Part shown: positions 16,972 to 24,221 of the stretch, piece by piece
Numbering within the stretch: the stretch's first letter is position 1
How the letters are laid out: each line of letters starts with the position of its first letter
Origin: Muribaculaceae bacterium
GTDB lineage: Bacteria; Bacteroidota; Bacteroidia; Bacteroidales; Muribaculaceae
Reading direction: 5' to 3'
Assembly (NCBI GenBank): GCA_017454355.1
Contig: JAFTDD010000028.1
Coordinates: 1-51,315 of the forward strand
DNA length: 51,315 nucleotides
Made by a program: the position numbers and the translations under genes
The notes under the pieces: generated by a model
Databases searched by the model: none
Seen by the model: the letters and a program-made list of their open reading frames with translations, nothing else
Told to the model about the DNA's origin: nothing

Positions 16972-17700
16972 TTATTGATTGTTTGAAACCAATATTGACG
17001 TATTGCAATTGAAAGCAGTTAGTGTACCGTTGGAGAACTCAGCTTCGGCAATAGGAATAACCGAATCATTTTGCAACGGACCATTAATACGGAACGAAGT
17101 GACTTTGTCTCCGATAATAATCTTAGCATTAATGACTCCGACGTTTTCACCACTGAATTGATGAACAAAAAAAACGTACTTACCGTCTTTGACACTTTCA
17201 ACAGTAGGCCAGATTACATTTTCAATCTTTATACCCGGTGTTTTACGCCTGTCAACGTCAAGTCGAGCACCTGTTGATGCATTCAGATGTTTGAAGAAAA
17301 TTTCCTCTTGATTTGGAAGTAAAACATGAGCGTCCACATCACTCTCGATATCGTTATCATCATGGTTCCACTCAATAGTGAATCTCATAACGCCATTGGT
17401 GCTGCCTCCCAAATCTCTCACACGCTGATCCATATCGTCATCCGGCAACGTATCCATTGGTTGCGTGACGGTTATCGTGTCATGTGGCGTTGGCTGGCTA
17501 ATGATTGGAGACGGCTGCAAACCAGAGGAACTATTGTCATCGCAACAATCAGGCAAAAGCAATAACAATAGAAACAATAGCACATCCACAACTGCAAATA
17601 GTATACACCACCCAATCAATCGATTGCAGGTGTTGGCGTTTTGCTCCTTTACCACACGAGACTCCGAGCTTGCCTGCTGAGTTTTGTTATCTGTTCCCAT
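16972..17700 (-). CDS. Membrane-anchored protein with a DUF2135-like domain
   Basis: 242 residues. Residues about 1-27 are polar and cytoplasmic, then one hydrophobic segment (LIGWCILFAVVDVLLFLLLL) spans the membrane, followed by an acidic linker with many Thr, Pro and Asp. The C-terminal domain, from about residue 105, reads TIEWNHDDNDIESDVDAHVL then GARLDVDRR and NVIWP. This is the DUF2135/YfaP-like pattern, a beta-sandwich with Asp residues that could bind metal. The domain assignment is my reading of the motif and has moderate certainty. It belongs to the AT-rich minus-strand cluster, with DUF805 downstream and the coiled-coil lipoprotein 100 bp upstream. Confidence 0.7.
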   Translation of the reverse strand: MGTDNKTQQASSESRVVKEQNANTCNRLIGWCILFAVVDVLLFLLLLLLPDCCDDNSSSGLQPSPIISQPTPHDTITVTQPMDTLPDDDMDQRVRDLGGSTNGVMRFTIEWNHDDNDIESDVDAHVLLPNQEEIFFKHLNASTGARLDVDRRKTPGIKIENVIWPTVESVKDGKYVFFVHQFSGENVGVINAKIIIGDKVTSFRINGPLQNDSVIPIAEAEFSNGTLTAFNCNTSILVSNNQ

Positions 17701-17800
17701 TATGGTGATTATCTATTACATTTATACAAACGCATACACATAAGACATTGATTGAACGCACTTTTTCAGACTAATCCAAATGACTATTTGTATTCATAAG

Positions 17801-18901
17801 TCAGTTATCCAAATAATGCCAAATTCGTTTCCCCTTTCTCATCTCCTCTAACCAAAGTCTGGCTTCCTCCTTTTCATTTATGAAATCAGTACCTACTTTT
17901 ACTATCTTGAGCTTAGCTATCAGCTTATCCAAAAACTTGTAGCTATCGTCAAGATACCATAAAGAAATTTGTTCATTGCGAATTCTCTGATATCCCAAAT
18001 TCATGTATCCAGCAATGATTTCCTTGCCTTCACTGCGATCAATAAAAGTTCTATCTATTCGATCCAATAATTTGGAGTTGCTATCAGTCAGATATTCAAT
18101 AAAACGCATAGTTTCCTGCTGATATTTAGGGTAGTCAGTCAGCAACACTATTATCTTTTTAGCAGCATCTTTGTAGTTTTGCGTCAAACACTTGTTTAAT
18201 TCTATTTTTGCTATTTCAACATGCTCTTTGTTATATGGATTTAACAGTGCTGTATCAGCAAAATTATTAAATATTAAAACATCGTGTTGCTTCCTTAGTT
18301 GATCATAATTTGTGTCTCTTAATTGATTTTGTTGTGCGAGCAGTTGAAGCTCAATACTATTGATACCAGATGAGTCCTTTGCTAAATTGTATTTATTAGA
18401 TAAAGTGCGATTCAACTCAACTTGTCTATTAATAATCTGTTCTTGAGAATCTGTCAGGACGTTTAGTTTTTTCCGGCAAGCGTTTAATTCCACTTCCAAC
18501 GAATCAGATACATGCTTCTGATATTTACGGAAAGTTTCCCGTTTAGCAATTAAATCTCTTTTCAGAGAGTCATTTTTGGCTTTTTTAGCTTCACTAATAG
18601 CAGAATCTATTGAAGTGAGCTCTTTATTTAGCGAATCTTTTAAGTAGACCGAATTTTCGCCAATGCGACCAAATGTCGCACTTAATGAATCTTTTAAATG
18701 AGTGATACTGTCTGCGTCATTCTTGAGTTTTCGTAATTCAGAAAGATCTGACGCTATTTCATTGACTGAATCATTATGAGCGCAAAGTAACGTTCGAATA
18801 GAATCAAGTTCCGACAACACGACGTTAGGGGAAGCCGCTTTACAAGAAACTCCTAGCGATAATAAGCAGAAGAGCGATATGTAAATCCTATTGAATGACA
18901 T
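17801..18901 (-). CDS. Coiled-coil lipoprotein of unknown function
   Basis: 366 residues from the ATG at 18901 (a TTG one codon earlier is the alternative). The N-terminus is a lipoprotein signal ending LGVSC (Cys20). Residues about 30-200 are heptad-rich and charged, with repeated KDSL and LKDS units, and are very probably a long coiled coil. The C-terminal 150 residues look helical and globular. I recognise no family. It overlaps the upstream gene by 14 bp, which suggests translational coupling, and is AT-rich like its neighbours. A role in the cell envelope is an inference from the signal sequence. Confidence 0.7.
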   Translation of the reverse strand: MSFNRIYISLFCLLSLGVSCKAASPNVVLSELDSIRTLLCAHNDSVNEIASDLSELRKLKNDADSITHLKDSLSATFGRIGENSVYLKDSLNKELTSIDSAISEAKKAKNDSLKRDLIAKRETFRKYQKHVSDSLEVELNACRKKLNVLTDSQEQIINRQVELNRTLSNKYNLAKDSSGINSIELQLLAQQNQLRDTNYDQLRKQHDVLIFNNFADTALLNPYNKEHVEIAKIELNKCLTQNYKDAAKKIIVLLTDYPKYQQETMRFIEYLTDSNSKLLDRIDRTFIDRSEGKEIIAGYMNLGYQRIRNEQISLWYLDDSYKFLDKLIAKLKIVKVGTDFINEKEEARLWLEEMRKGKRIWHYLDN

Positions 18902-19731
18902 CAAAACAGGCCTTTAGATCGTTGATTTTTCTAGTCTGCTCGGTTGAGCGATATTGGTCAGGATATTCTTCTAAAATGGATAGGAAAGTATTATTCTCGT
19001 TTCGCGTGAGAGTATATTCACCATATATTATATTTCCATCACTATCAGTTTTATATTTACGCATTGTATTGACGTAGCCTTGAGCCTTGTGATACACGTG
19101 GTTAAAGGCAGCATTCCGGGCCAAGTTAGATATACTGCTCTCTTGCAGATTCGAACTTTGATTGCAGCGTTGAATATATTGATCTTGCAACAATGCCTTA
19201 GCTCTTTTTGTAATCGAGGCGATGTTGTTAACGGAGGTACAGTTGCGGGCATCATTATACACTTTGACTGCATCGACATATTTTGCCAAGATGCTTTTGA
19301 ATTTTGTAAAATTAGAACGGACATCACTTGATAAAGATACATTTAAAGACTCTATCTCATTCATGCCTTGTTGAATCTCATTGTTGTTTCCTCCCCATCC
19401 CGAACGATTAAAATAGTTATCGGCGAAAGAGATAAATATTGGTGCATAGGCCATGACTGCGTCGCGCTTTGCAGCGTGACATTTTGTCGAGTCAACCGTT
19501 CCTTTGTTTTCAAGTGAGCTGATGGTATTTAAAACCTGATACATTCCATTGCGAGCACTATTCATAGGTTGTCCTTTAATATCGTCTGAAATACGCATAG
19601 CAATAGTGTCTTCCCAATTAGGGGTGCGTAATGACCATGATGGGTTATTCACTACCTTAGTAGCTGACCAGATAATACATATTACTGCTAAGATAGCAGT
19701 AACGATGATACTGAGTTTTATAACTTTCTTT
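18888..19731 (-). pseudogene. 5'-truncated gene for a membrane-anchored protein, cut by the IS
   Basis: The open frame continues upstream of the usable GTG (19652) through a clear membrane segment (KKVIKLSIIVTAILAVICII, then WSATKVVNNPSW) right up to the IS edge at 19731, and reads into the IS before stopping. No good start lies in that part, so the original N-terminus is missing. The remaining soluble part (about 250 residues) is helical, has Cys residues (STKCHAAK, RNCTSVNN) and resembles nothing I know. A shortened 254-residue protein from the GTG would lack the membrane anchor. It overlaps the coiled-coil lipoprotein gene by 14 bp. Confidence 0.75.
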
Positions 19732-19829
19732 GGCGCAGGGGGGAATGTCCGTGGATGCCACCTCGCCGCCTAACCGAAAATCTTGGCGCAACGAGTGCTC
19801 ATGTCTGATAAAATAGTTATCTTTGCCGC

Positions 19830-20270
19830 ATGGCACAGAAAGATTCATCATTTGACTATTCGGCATTGGTCCGTTACATGCTGCCATGCGGCATGCTTGA
19901 TTACTTCGAAGTCACCAAGATTGAAGAAGAGGTCACTAACGAGAAGGACGAGACGGGCACCGTGATTCGCATCCTTCACATTCATCTTGATGAGCGTGAC
20001 TTGCGCGATGTGGTGTGGCACGACTTGCGTCCCAACGGTTTCACGGAGCCCCGCTTGTTCAACGACTTTCCCCAGCGCGAGCACAAGGTTCTGCTGCATG
20101 TGCGTCGCCGACGTTGGCTGGACTTTGACGGTCACAACGTCATCCTTGAGAGCCTTCCTCTGGTGGCCGAAGGGACCAGCTACTCGTTGGAGTTCGCTGG
20201 TTTCTTAAAAAAAATGGTTGGATACCTACCCGGTGACGGCCCAATGCGTGGGGCGCTTCTTCCGCAGTGA
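19830..20270 (+). CDS. ISAon1-type transposase, N-terminal region (ORF A)
   Basis: 146 residues. It begins MAQKDSSFDYSALVRYMLPC and matches in form the separately annotated N-terminal region of ISAon1 transposases; it probably contains the DNA-binding part. Near its end the coding frame runs over eight A residues (20207-20214). Loss of one A, or a +1 shift there, joins FLKK to WLDTYPVTAQ of the second frame. The last 20 or so residues of ORF A after the A-run are therefore probably the non-shifted product. The start is the first ATG inside the left inverted repeat's inner edge. Confidence 0.85.
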   Translation: MAQKDSSFDYSALVRYMLPCGMLDYFEVTKIEEEVTNEKDETGTVIRILHIHLDERDLRDVVWHDLRPNGFTEPRLFNDFPQREHKVLLHVRRRRWLDFDGHNVILESLPLVAEGTSYSLEFAGFLKKMVGYLPGDGPMRGALLPQ

Positions 20271-21300
20271 CGGCAAGTACCTGGGCCGCGCATACAAGGA
20301 CCATTTGAGCGGGTTCCGCGCCTGGGAACAGAAAGACCACGCGTCCCGGTGGGTGCTGCTGGAACAGAACATGGGCGAGCGTCTGAGCATCGACGAGACG
20401 ATGCTGCACCATGACCTGTTCACTTTCTTGTCCAACAAGGACGGCCACGGCAGGAAAGGCACGCTCATCGCCGCAGTCAAGGGCACCACGGTGGCCGAAG
20501 TGGCCGGCCGTCTGGACAATATCCCGGAAGAGAGCCGCAAAAAGGTCAAAGAGGTGACAATGGACTTCTCGGACAGCATGATGGGCATCGTCAAGAGGTC
20601 GTTCCCGCAGGCGGAGATAGTCATCGACCTGTTCCATGTGATACAGCTCTACGGCACGAAGGGACTCGACGCGATGCGCATGAAGCTCAAGCGCGCCAAC
20701 ACCACCGCGGTTAAGCGCGAGGAGCGGGAGTTCAGGAAAAAGCAGGAGAAGCGCGCCAAGGCCAGTGCAAGATACCGCAAGACACACAAGCCGAGAAAAA
20801 GCGCCAACGGCAGACGCCTGGGCCGTCCGCCAAAACGCAAGAACGAGAAGTTCGAGCCCAACAAGCTCAGCAACGGGGAGACCATGGCCGACCTCCTGAC
20901 ACATGTGAGATACCCGCTGATGAAAAGCCCCGACACATGGACCGAATTCCAGAGAGAGGAGATGCGGCTGCTCTTCCAGATGGAGCCCAAAATGAAGACG
21001 GCATTCGGGCTGCTGTGCGCACTGCGCAACATCTTCAGCAGGAACAACGACAGGGAAACGGCCAAAAAGAAGCTGCACAAATGGTACAAGAACGTGGGAA
21101 ATACCCGCATCAAGGAAATCATATCAGTGCGCGACACGATAAAGAGCAAAGAGGAGTATGTGCTGAACTTTTTCAACAACAGGTCTACCAATGCGCCAGC
21201 CGAGTCATTCAACTCCAAGATAAAGGGACTCCGCGCACAGGTGCATGGGGTGAATGACCTTGCGTTTTTCATGTTCCGTTGCGCCAAGATTTTCGGTTAG
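20218..21300 (+). CDS. ISAon1-type transposase, catalytic region (ORF B)
   Basis: 360 residues from the in-frame TTG, but this frame more likely continues from ORF A through the A8 run, giving one protein of about 490 residues. DDE-type residues are visible as SIDETMLH, VTMDFSDSMMG and IDLFHVIQLY, and NAPAESFNSKIKG for the final Glu. The fold is that of DDE_Tnp_ISL3-like enzymes. A basic stretch (KREEREFRKKQEKRAKAS) sits mid-protein. The stop codon lies within the right inverted repeat. The transposase looks intact apart from the frame change and is probably active. Confidence 0.88.
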   Translation: MDTYPVTAQCVGRFFRSDGKYLGRAYKDHLSGFRAWEQKDHASRWVLLEQNMGERLSIDETMLHHDLFTFLSNKDGHGRKGTLIAAVKGTTVAEVAGRLDNIPEESRKKVKEVTMDFSDSMMGIVKRSFPQAEIVIDLFHVIQLYGTKGLDAMRMKLKRANTTAVKREEREFRKKQEKRAKASARYRKTHKPRKSANGRRLGRPPKRKNEKFEPNKLSNGETMADLLTHVRYPLMKSPDTWTEFQREEMRLLFQMEPKMKTAFGLLCALRNIFSRNNDRETAKKKLHKWYKNVGNTRIKEIISVRDTIKSKEEYVLNFFNNRSTNAPAESFNSKIKGLRAQVHGVNDLAFFMFRCAKIFG

Positions 21301-21338
21301 GCGGCGAGGTGGCATCCACGGACATTCCCCCCTGCGCC

Positions 21339-21460
21339 ATAATATCAATCAGTTTGGGGAGCCGGTCCAACTCGATATAAGGCTGCGCGGCCGTCTCTCG
21401 GGCTTCGACAACCATCGCGGCCATCAGCATGGCCACCACCATCAAGCACGTCTTTTTCAT
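21339..21460 (-). pseudogene. 3'-truncated secreted protein gene cut by the IS
   Basis: The ATG at 21460 opens MKKTCLMVVAMLMAAMVVEA, a signal peptide, followed by RETAAQPYIELDRLPKLIDI, and the frame then enters the right end of the IS. The rest of the gene is absent. The mature start vaguely resembles the beginning of secreted class A acid phosphatases (YIxLDRLPxLI), but that is a weak guess. It is GC-rich and so does not match the AT-rich gene on the other side of the IS; the two are not halves of one gene. Confidence 0.65.
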
Positions 21461-21610
21461 ACAGTTGTTATTTTAAGTTCATGATGTAAAAGTGATTGAT
21501 AGTCATGTTAATTGTAACCGATGCCTTTACATGCCACATTACCATTAATTTGACTTCTTCAAAAACTTTTGTTCTTATTCTCTTTTTGGGTTGAACAATA
21601 TCTTGAAGCG

Positions 21611-21618
21611 CAAAATTA
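21611..21618 (-). promoter_or_regulatory. Possible minus-strand -7 box upstream of the truncated secreted gene
   Basis: Read on the minus strand this is TAATTTTG, about 150 bp upstream of the ATG at 21460. The long leader makes the link uncertain. Confidence 0.35.
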
Positions 21619-21662
21619 CAAAAAAATAGTGACAGACGACGCCACCATCAAGAAAAAAGTGC

Positions 21663-21670
21663 TATCTTTG
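21663..21670 (+). promoter_or_regulatory. Promoter -7 box for the SprT-like peptidase
   Basis: TATCTTTG matches TAnnTTTG and lies 18 bp before the ATG at 21689. Confidence 0.6.
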
Positions 21671-21688
21671 CGATAATACTAACGATTA

Positions 21689-22360
21689 ATGACCGGCATG
21701 AGGGCTACAATAGATTTTATACAACAAAAGTTCGACGAGTTCAACAGACAGATTTTCAACGGTGTGCTGCCGGCAATCCCAATCAAATTGAGCAACGCCA
21801 AGACATTTCAAGGGCAATTGGCCTTCAAAATTCGGCGTCTCAAAAACGGTGGGGTGGAGCGCTATGACTACACCCTGCGCGTCTCCACACGTTACGACCT
21901 GCCCCTGGCCGAGGTTGAAGACACCATCATCCACGAGATGATTCACTACTACATCTTCTTCAAGCAACTGCCCGACGACTCGGTGCACGGCTCCATTTTC
22001 CGCAGCATGATGAACGACATCAACAACCGCCACGGTCGCCACATCACCATCAGCCACAAGAGCACACCCGAGCAACGCGAGGCCGCTGTCGACCCCCGCC
22101 CGCGCCTCCATGTGGTGGCTCTGCTCACTATGGCCGACGGCCGCGAGGGAGTGAAAGTCCTTCCGCGTGTGCGCCAAAAGGTTGCGGCCTATCGCGATGG
22201 CGTGTTGGCAAGCAATGAGGTCAAATCCGTGGAATTTTACCTGTGTGATGACCCATTCTTCAACCGTTATCCCGTCTCCGCCGCCCTGCGCCTCCACTTC
22301 CTGCCCCGTGCCACCGCCCTCCGGCACCTCGCCACCGCTCGCCCCCTCTCCGATTTTTAA
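21689..22360 (+). CDS. SprT-like zinc metallopeptidase
   Basis: 223 residues. The zincin motif HEMIH is at residues 82-86, within EDTIIHEMIHYYIFF, and a third ligand is likely in DSVHGSIF (His100); this is the arrangement of SprT/Spartan-like domains. The N-terminal part (FDEFNRQIFNGVLPAIPIKL) is the usual SprT-like lead-in. Spartan relatives cleave DNA-protein crosslinks, but the role of these bacterial members is not established. There is no signal peptide, so the protein is cytoplasmic. The start could also be the ATG three codons later. It is monocistronic with its own promoter. Confidence 0.88.
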   Translation: MTGMRATIDFIQQKFDEFNRQIFNGVLPAIPIKLSNAKTFQGQLAFKIRRLKNGGVERYDYTLRVSTRYDLPLAEVEDTIIHEMIHYYIFFKQLPDDSVHGSIFRSMMNDINNRHGRHITISHKSTPEQREAAVDPRPRLHVVALLTMADGREGVKVLPRVRQKVAAYRDGVLASNEVKSVEFYLCDDPFFNRYPVSAALRLHFLPRATALRHLATARPLSDF

Positions 22361-22402
22361 CATCCCTCACGGGGACGATGAATAATTAGGCCACGCTGCC
22401 GC

Positions 22403-22425
22403 GTGGGAAATCTTTCAAAAATCTT
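22403..22425 (+). repeat. Dispersed GTGGGAAATCTTTC element after the SprT-like gene
   Basis: CCACGCTGCCGCGTGG (6-bp stem) runs into GTGGGAAATCTTTCAAAAAT, about 30 bp after the stop codon, on the same strand as the gene, as at 10162 and 15092. Confidence 0.75.
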
Positions 22426-22439
22426 TATCATTTCTTCCG

Positions 22440-22660
22440 AAACACGGGGACGTTTAGCCCCGTCAGGGGCGGCAGCTCCTAGGCGGGGGCGCCAGCCCCC
22501 GTGCCTAAACGTACCCATCCCCCCAAAAAGCCCCGTCAGGGGCGACAGCTCCTAGGCGGGGGCGCCAGCCCCCGTGCCCAAAACGTACCCATCCCCCCAA
22601 TTAGCCCCGTTAGGGGCGACAGAGTTGGCCGTTTCTGTCGCCACTGACGGGGCTTTTTGC
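22440..22660. repeat. Cluster of AGCCCCGTCAGGGGCGRCAG palindromes
   Basis: At least three copies of AGCCCCGTYAGGGGCGRCAG (about 22457, 22530 and 22603) alternate with GGCGGGGGCGCCAGCCCCCG palindromes, plus an inverted copy near 22640. The same motifs occur at 13278, 13361, 15326 and 50390-50600. Confidence 0.85.
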
Positions 22661-22667
22661 GAAACAC

Positions 22668-22906
22668 GGGGACGGTTCTTCTGTTTCAGCCGCTTGGCGG
22701 TGAAACAGAAGAACCGTCCCCATCTCGAGGCGCGTCAACCGTCGCGTCAACCGTCGCGTCAACCGCCGCGAAAACCGTCGCGTCAACCGTTGTGGCAACA
22801 GAATGTGAAGCCTCCGATTGGGGACGGTTCTTCTGTTGTCAGCCGCTTCGCGGTGAAACAGAAGAACCGTCCCCATGTCTCGCGGCGAAACAAAAGAACC
22901 GTCCCC
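22668..22906. repeat. GGGGACGGTTCTTCTGTTTC palindromes with a 12-bp tandem array
   Basis: Two long palindromes have arms GGGGACGGTTCTTCTGTTTC and the inverse (22668-22721, 22820-22874), and a half copy ends at 22906. Between the first two lies a tandem array of about five 12-bp units of the type GCGTCAACCGTC (22731-22790). Long open frames here are by-products of the GC-rich repeats. Such palindromes are often associated with REP-type elements; no REP transposase is in the window. Confidence 0.85.
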
Positions 22907-22975
22907 ATGTTTCGCCGTCCCCGTATTTCGGTTGCCGTGTTTTGCCGGCACGGCCGGGGGTCACGGTGTGGCCGA

Positions 22976-24025
22976 TTAGCGGTTGGCGGTCGCCTCGGTG
23001 TAGGTGGCGTTGTTGACCGGCTCGAGCCACTCGTTGGAGGAGCCGTCTCGGACGTCGGTCATATAGGTGAGGTGCTGCAACCAGGAGTCGGCGGCGGCGC
23101 CGTGCCAATGCTTGACCTCGGCGGGAATAGCGATAACTACGCCCGGAGTGAGGGCCACGGCGGGTTTGCCCCATTCTTGATACCAACCGCGGCCGCTGAC
23201 GCAGATGAGCACTTGCACGGCGCCGTGGTGGATGTGCCAGTTGTTGCGGCAGCCGGGCTCAAAGGTCACGTTTGTCACGGCACCCATCGGAGCAAGGTAA
23301 CTGTTGCCGATGAAGTACTGCGCGTAGGCTGTGTTGGGCTGTCCCAGCGGCCATGCGCCGTTCAGGGCTGCGGCGGCACCGTCGCTTGCGGTGAGGCCTT
23401 GGCTGCTGAGCCATCGGCATAGTTCGTCGACGGCCTCGGGCGTGTTGCCCATATTGACGGCGCCGGCCTTGTGGGCCGCCAACTGTGGCGCGACGCCCTC
23501 GAGTGCCGACAGTGCCGACACGGTGACCAGTTCGCGGTCGGCCTCGCTGAGTGTGCCGCCGGCAAAAATGTCGCCAAAGAGGTGCGACTTGAGGTAATAA
23601 TCGTTCTGCGGACAGAATTGATAGTCAAACGGTTGCCCGCTCAGGCGTGTCTGCACCTCGGTGCCGGTGGCCAAGGCTGCCGCCGCGTCGTTCCAAAGAG
23701 CGGGACGTGTCCACGGCTCGCCCTCGGGCACGGCGGCACCGCGTGCCGTGCGCTGCTCAATCACACGCGAGAGCACGCCCAGCGCGTTGAGCGATCGCGG
23801 GAAACCGGTGTAGGCATACAGTTGAGAGAGGGCCTCCTTGAGTTCGGCAACGGTTACGCCCTCGTCAAGGGCGGCCTCGATAGCGGGGGAGAGGCGTTCC
23901 AGATCGCCGCGAGCCTCGAGGGCGGCAACGGCACATAGGCGCAACTGGCGCGCGGTGAGCGTGCCGGTGGCATTGATACTTGTCATCATCATCAGTGTTA
24001 GAATAGTTAAAATAAGTCGTTTCAT
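22976..24025 (-). CDS. Secreted carboxymuconolactone decarboxylase-like / cupin fusion
   Basis: 349 residues from the ATG at 24025, where a signal peptide begins (MKRLILTILTLMMMTSINA); the GTG four codons earlier is less likely. Two CMD-type helical modules follow: about residues 20-105 (LDEGVTVAELKEALSQLYAYTGFPRSLNA) and 130-220 (LSEADRELVTVSALSALEG). The last 120 residues are a cupin with the metal-ligand strand NNWHIHHGAVQVLICV and later AEVKHWHGA. CMD-cupin fusions occur widely; their substrates are mostly unknown. In the second module the usual CxxC/H active site appears to be replaced. It is divergent from the DUF362 gene. Export is inferred from the signal peptide. Confidence 0.87.
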   Translation of the reverse strand: MKRLILTILTLMMMTSINATGTLTARQLRLCAVAALEARGDLERLSPAIEAALDEGVTVAELKEALSQLYAYTGFPRSLNALGVLSRVIEQRTARGAAVPEGEPWTRPALWNDAAAALATGTEVQTRLSGQPFDYQFCPQNDYYLKSHLFGDIFAGGTLSEADRELVTVSALSALEGVAPQLAAHKAGAVNMGNTPEAVDELCRWLSSQGLTASDGAAAALNGAWPLGQPNTAYAQYFIGNSYLAPMGAVTNVTFEPGCRNNWHIHHGAVQVLICVSGRGWYQEWGKPAVALTPGVVIAIPAEVKHWHGAAADSWLQHLTYMTDVRDGSSNEWLEPVNNATYTEATANR

Positions 24026-24067
24026 AATCAATTTCACATTGTGAGCCTTGAATTAATTACAGCGCTG

Positions 24068-24075
24068 CAAAATTA
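24068..24075 (-). promoter_or_regulatory. Promoter -7 box for the CMD/cupin gene
   Basis: Read on the minus strand this is TAATTTTG, 43 bp upstream of the ATG at 24025. Confidence 0.6.
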
Positions 24076-24183
24076 CCGGAAAAGTGGCAATTGGTTTGGT
24101 ACATTTCGCTGAGATTTTTACCAATTTTACCGATAATGCTTTTCCCGACAATATTATATGCCTTTTAATTGAAAAAAAAGCAA

Positions 24184-24191
24184 TAACTTTG
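24184..24191 (+). promoter_or_regulatory. Promoter -7 box for the DUF362 gene
   Basis: TAACTTTG matches TAnnTTTG, 30 bp before the ATG at 24222. Confidence 0.6.
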
Positions 24192-24221
24192 CAGCGTTAA
24201 AACTTTAACTGAATAACTGAA

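Larger units (their letters stand above)
19732..21338 (+). mobile_element. ISAon1-type insertion sequence with 62-bp perfect inverted repeats
   Basis: 1607 bp. The left end (19732-19793) begins GGCGCAGGGGGGAATGTCCG and the right end (21277-21338) is its exact inverse over 62 bp. Inside are two overlapping frames for a DDE transposase, as in Bacteroidales ISAon1-family elements. The right inverted repeat contains the transposase stop. The bases next to the two ends (CTTTCTTT left, ATAATATC right) are not a direct repeat, so no target-site duplication is visible, and the two flanks belong to different broken genes. Confidence 0.9.

Noticed and set aside
16972..19731. Named defence system in the AT-rich island
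   Set aside because: No nuclease, NTPase, toxin or sensor domain could be recognised in these genes, so I only describe it as an unknown envelope cluster.
22574..23422. Long plus-strand open frame between SprT-like and CMD/cupin genes
   Set aside because: It consists of translated GC-rich repeats and then the antisense of the CMD/cupin gene, with no domain.
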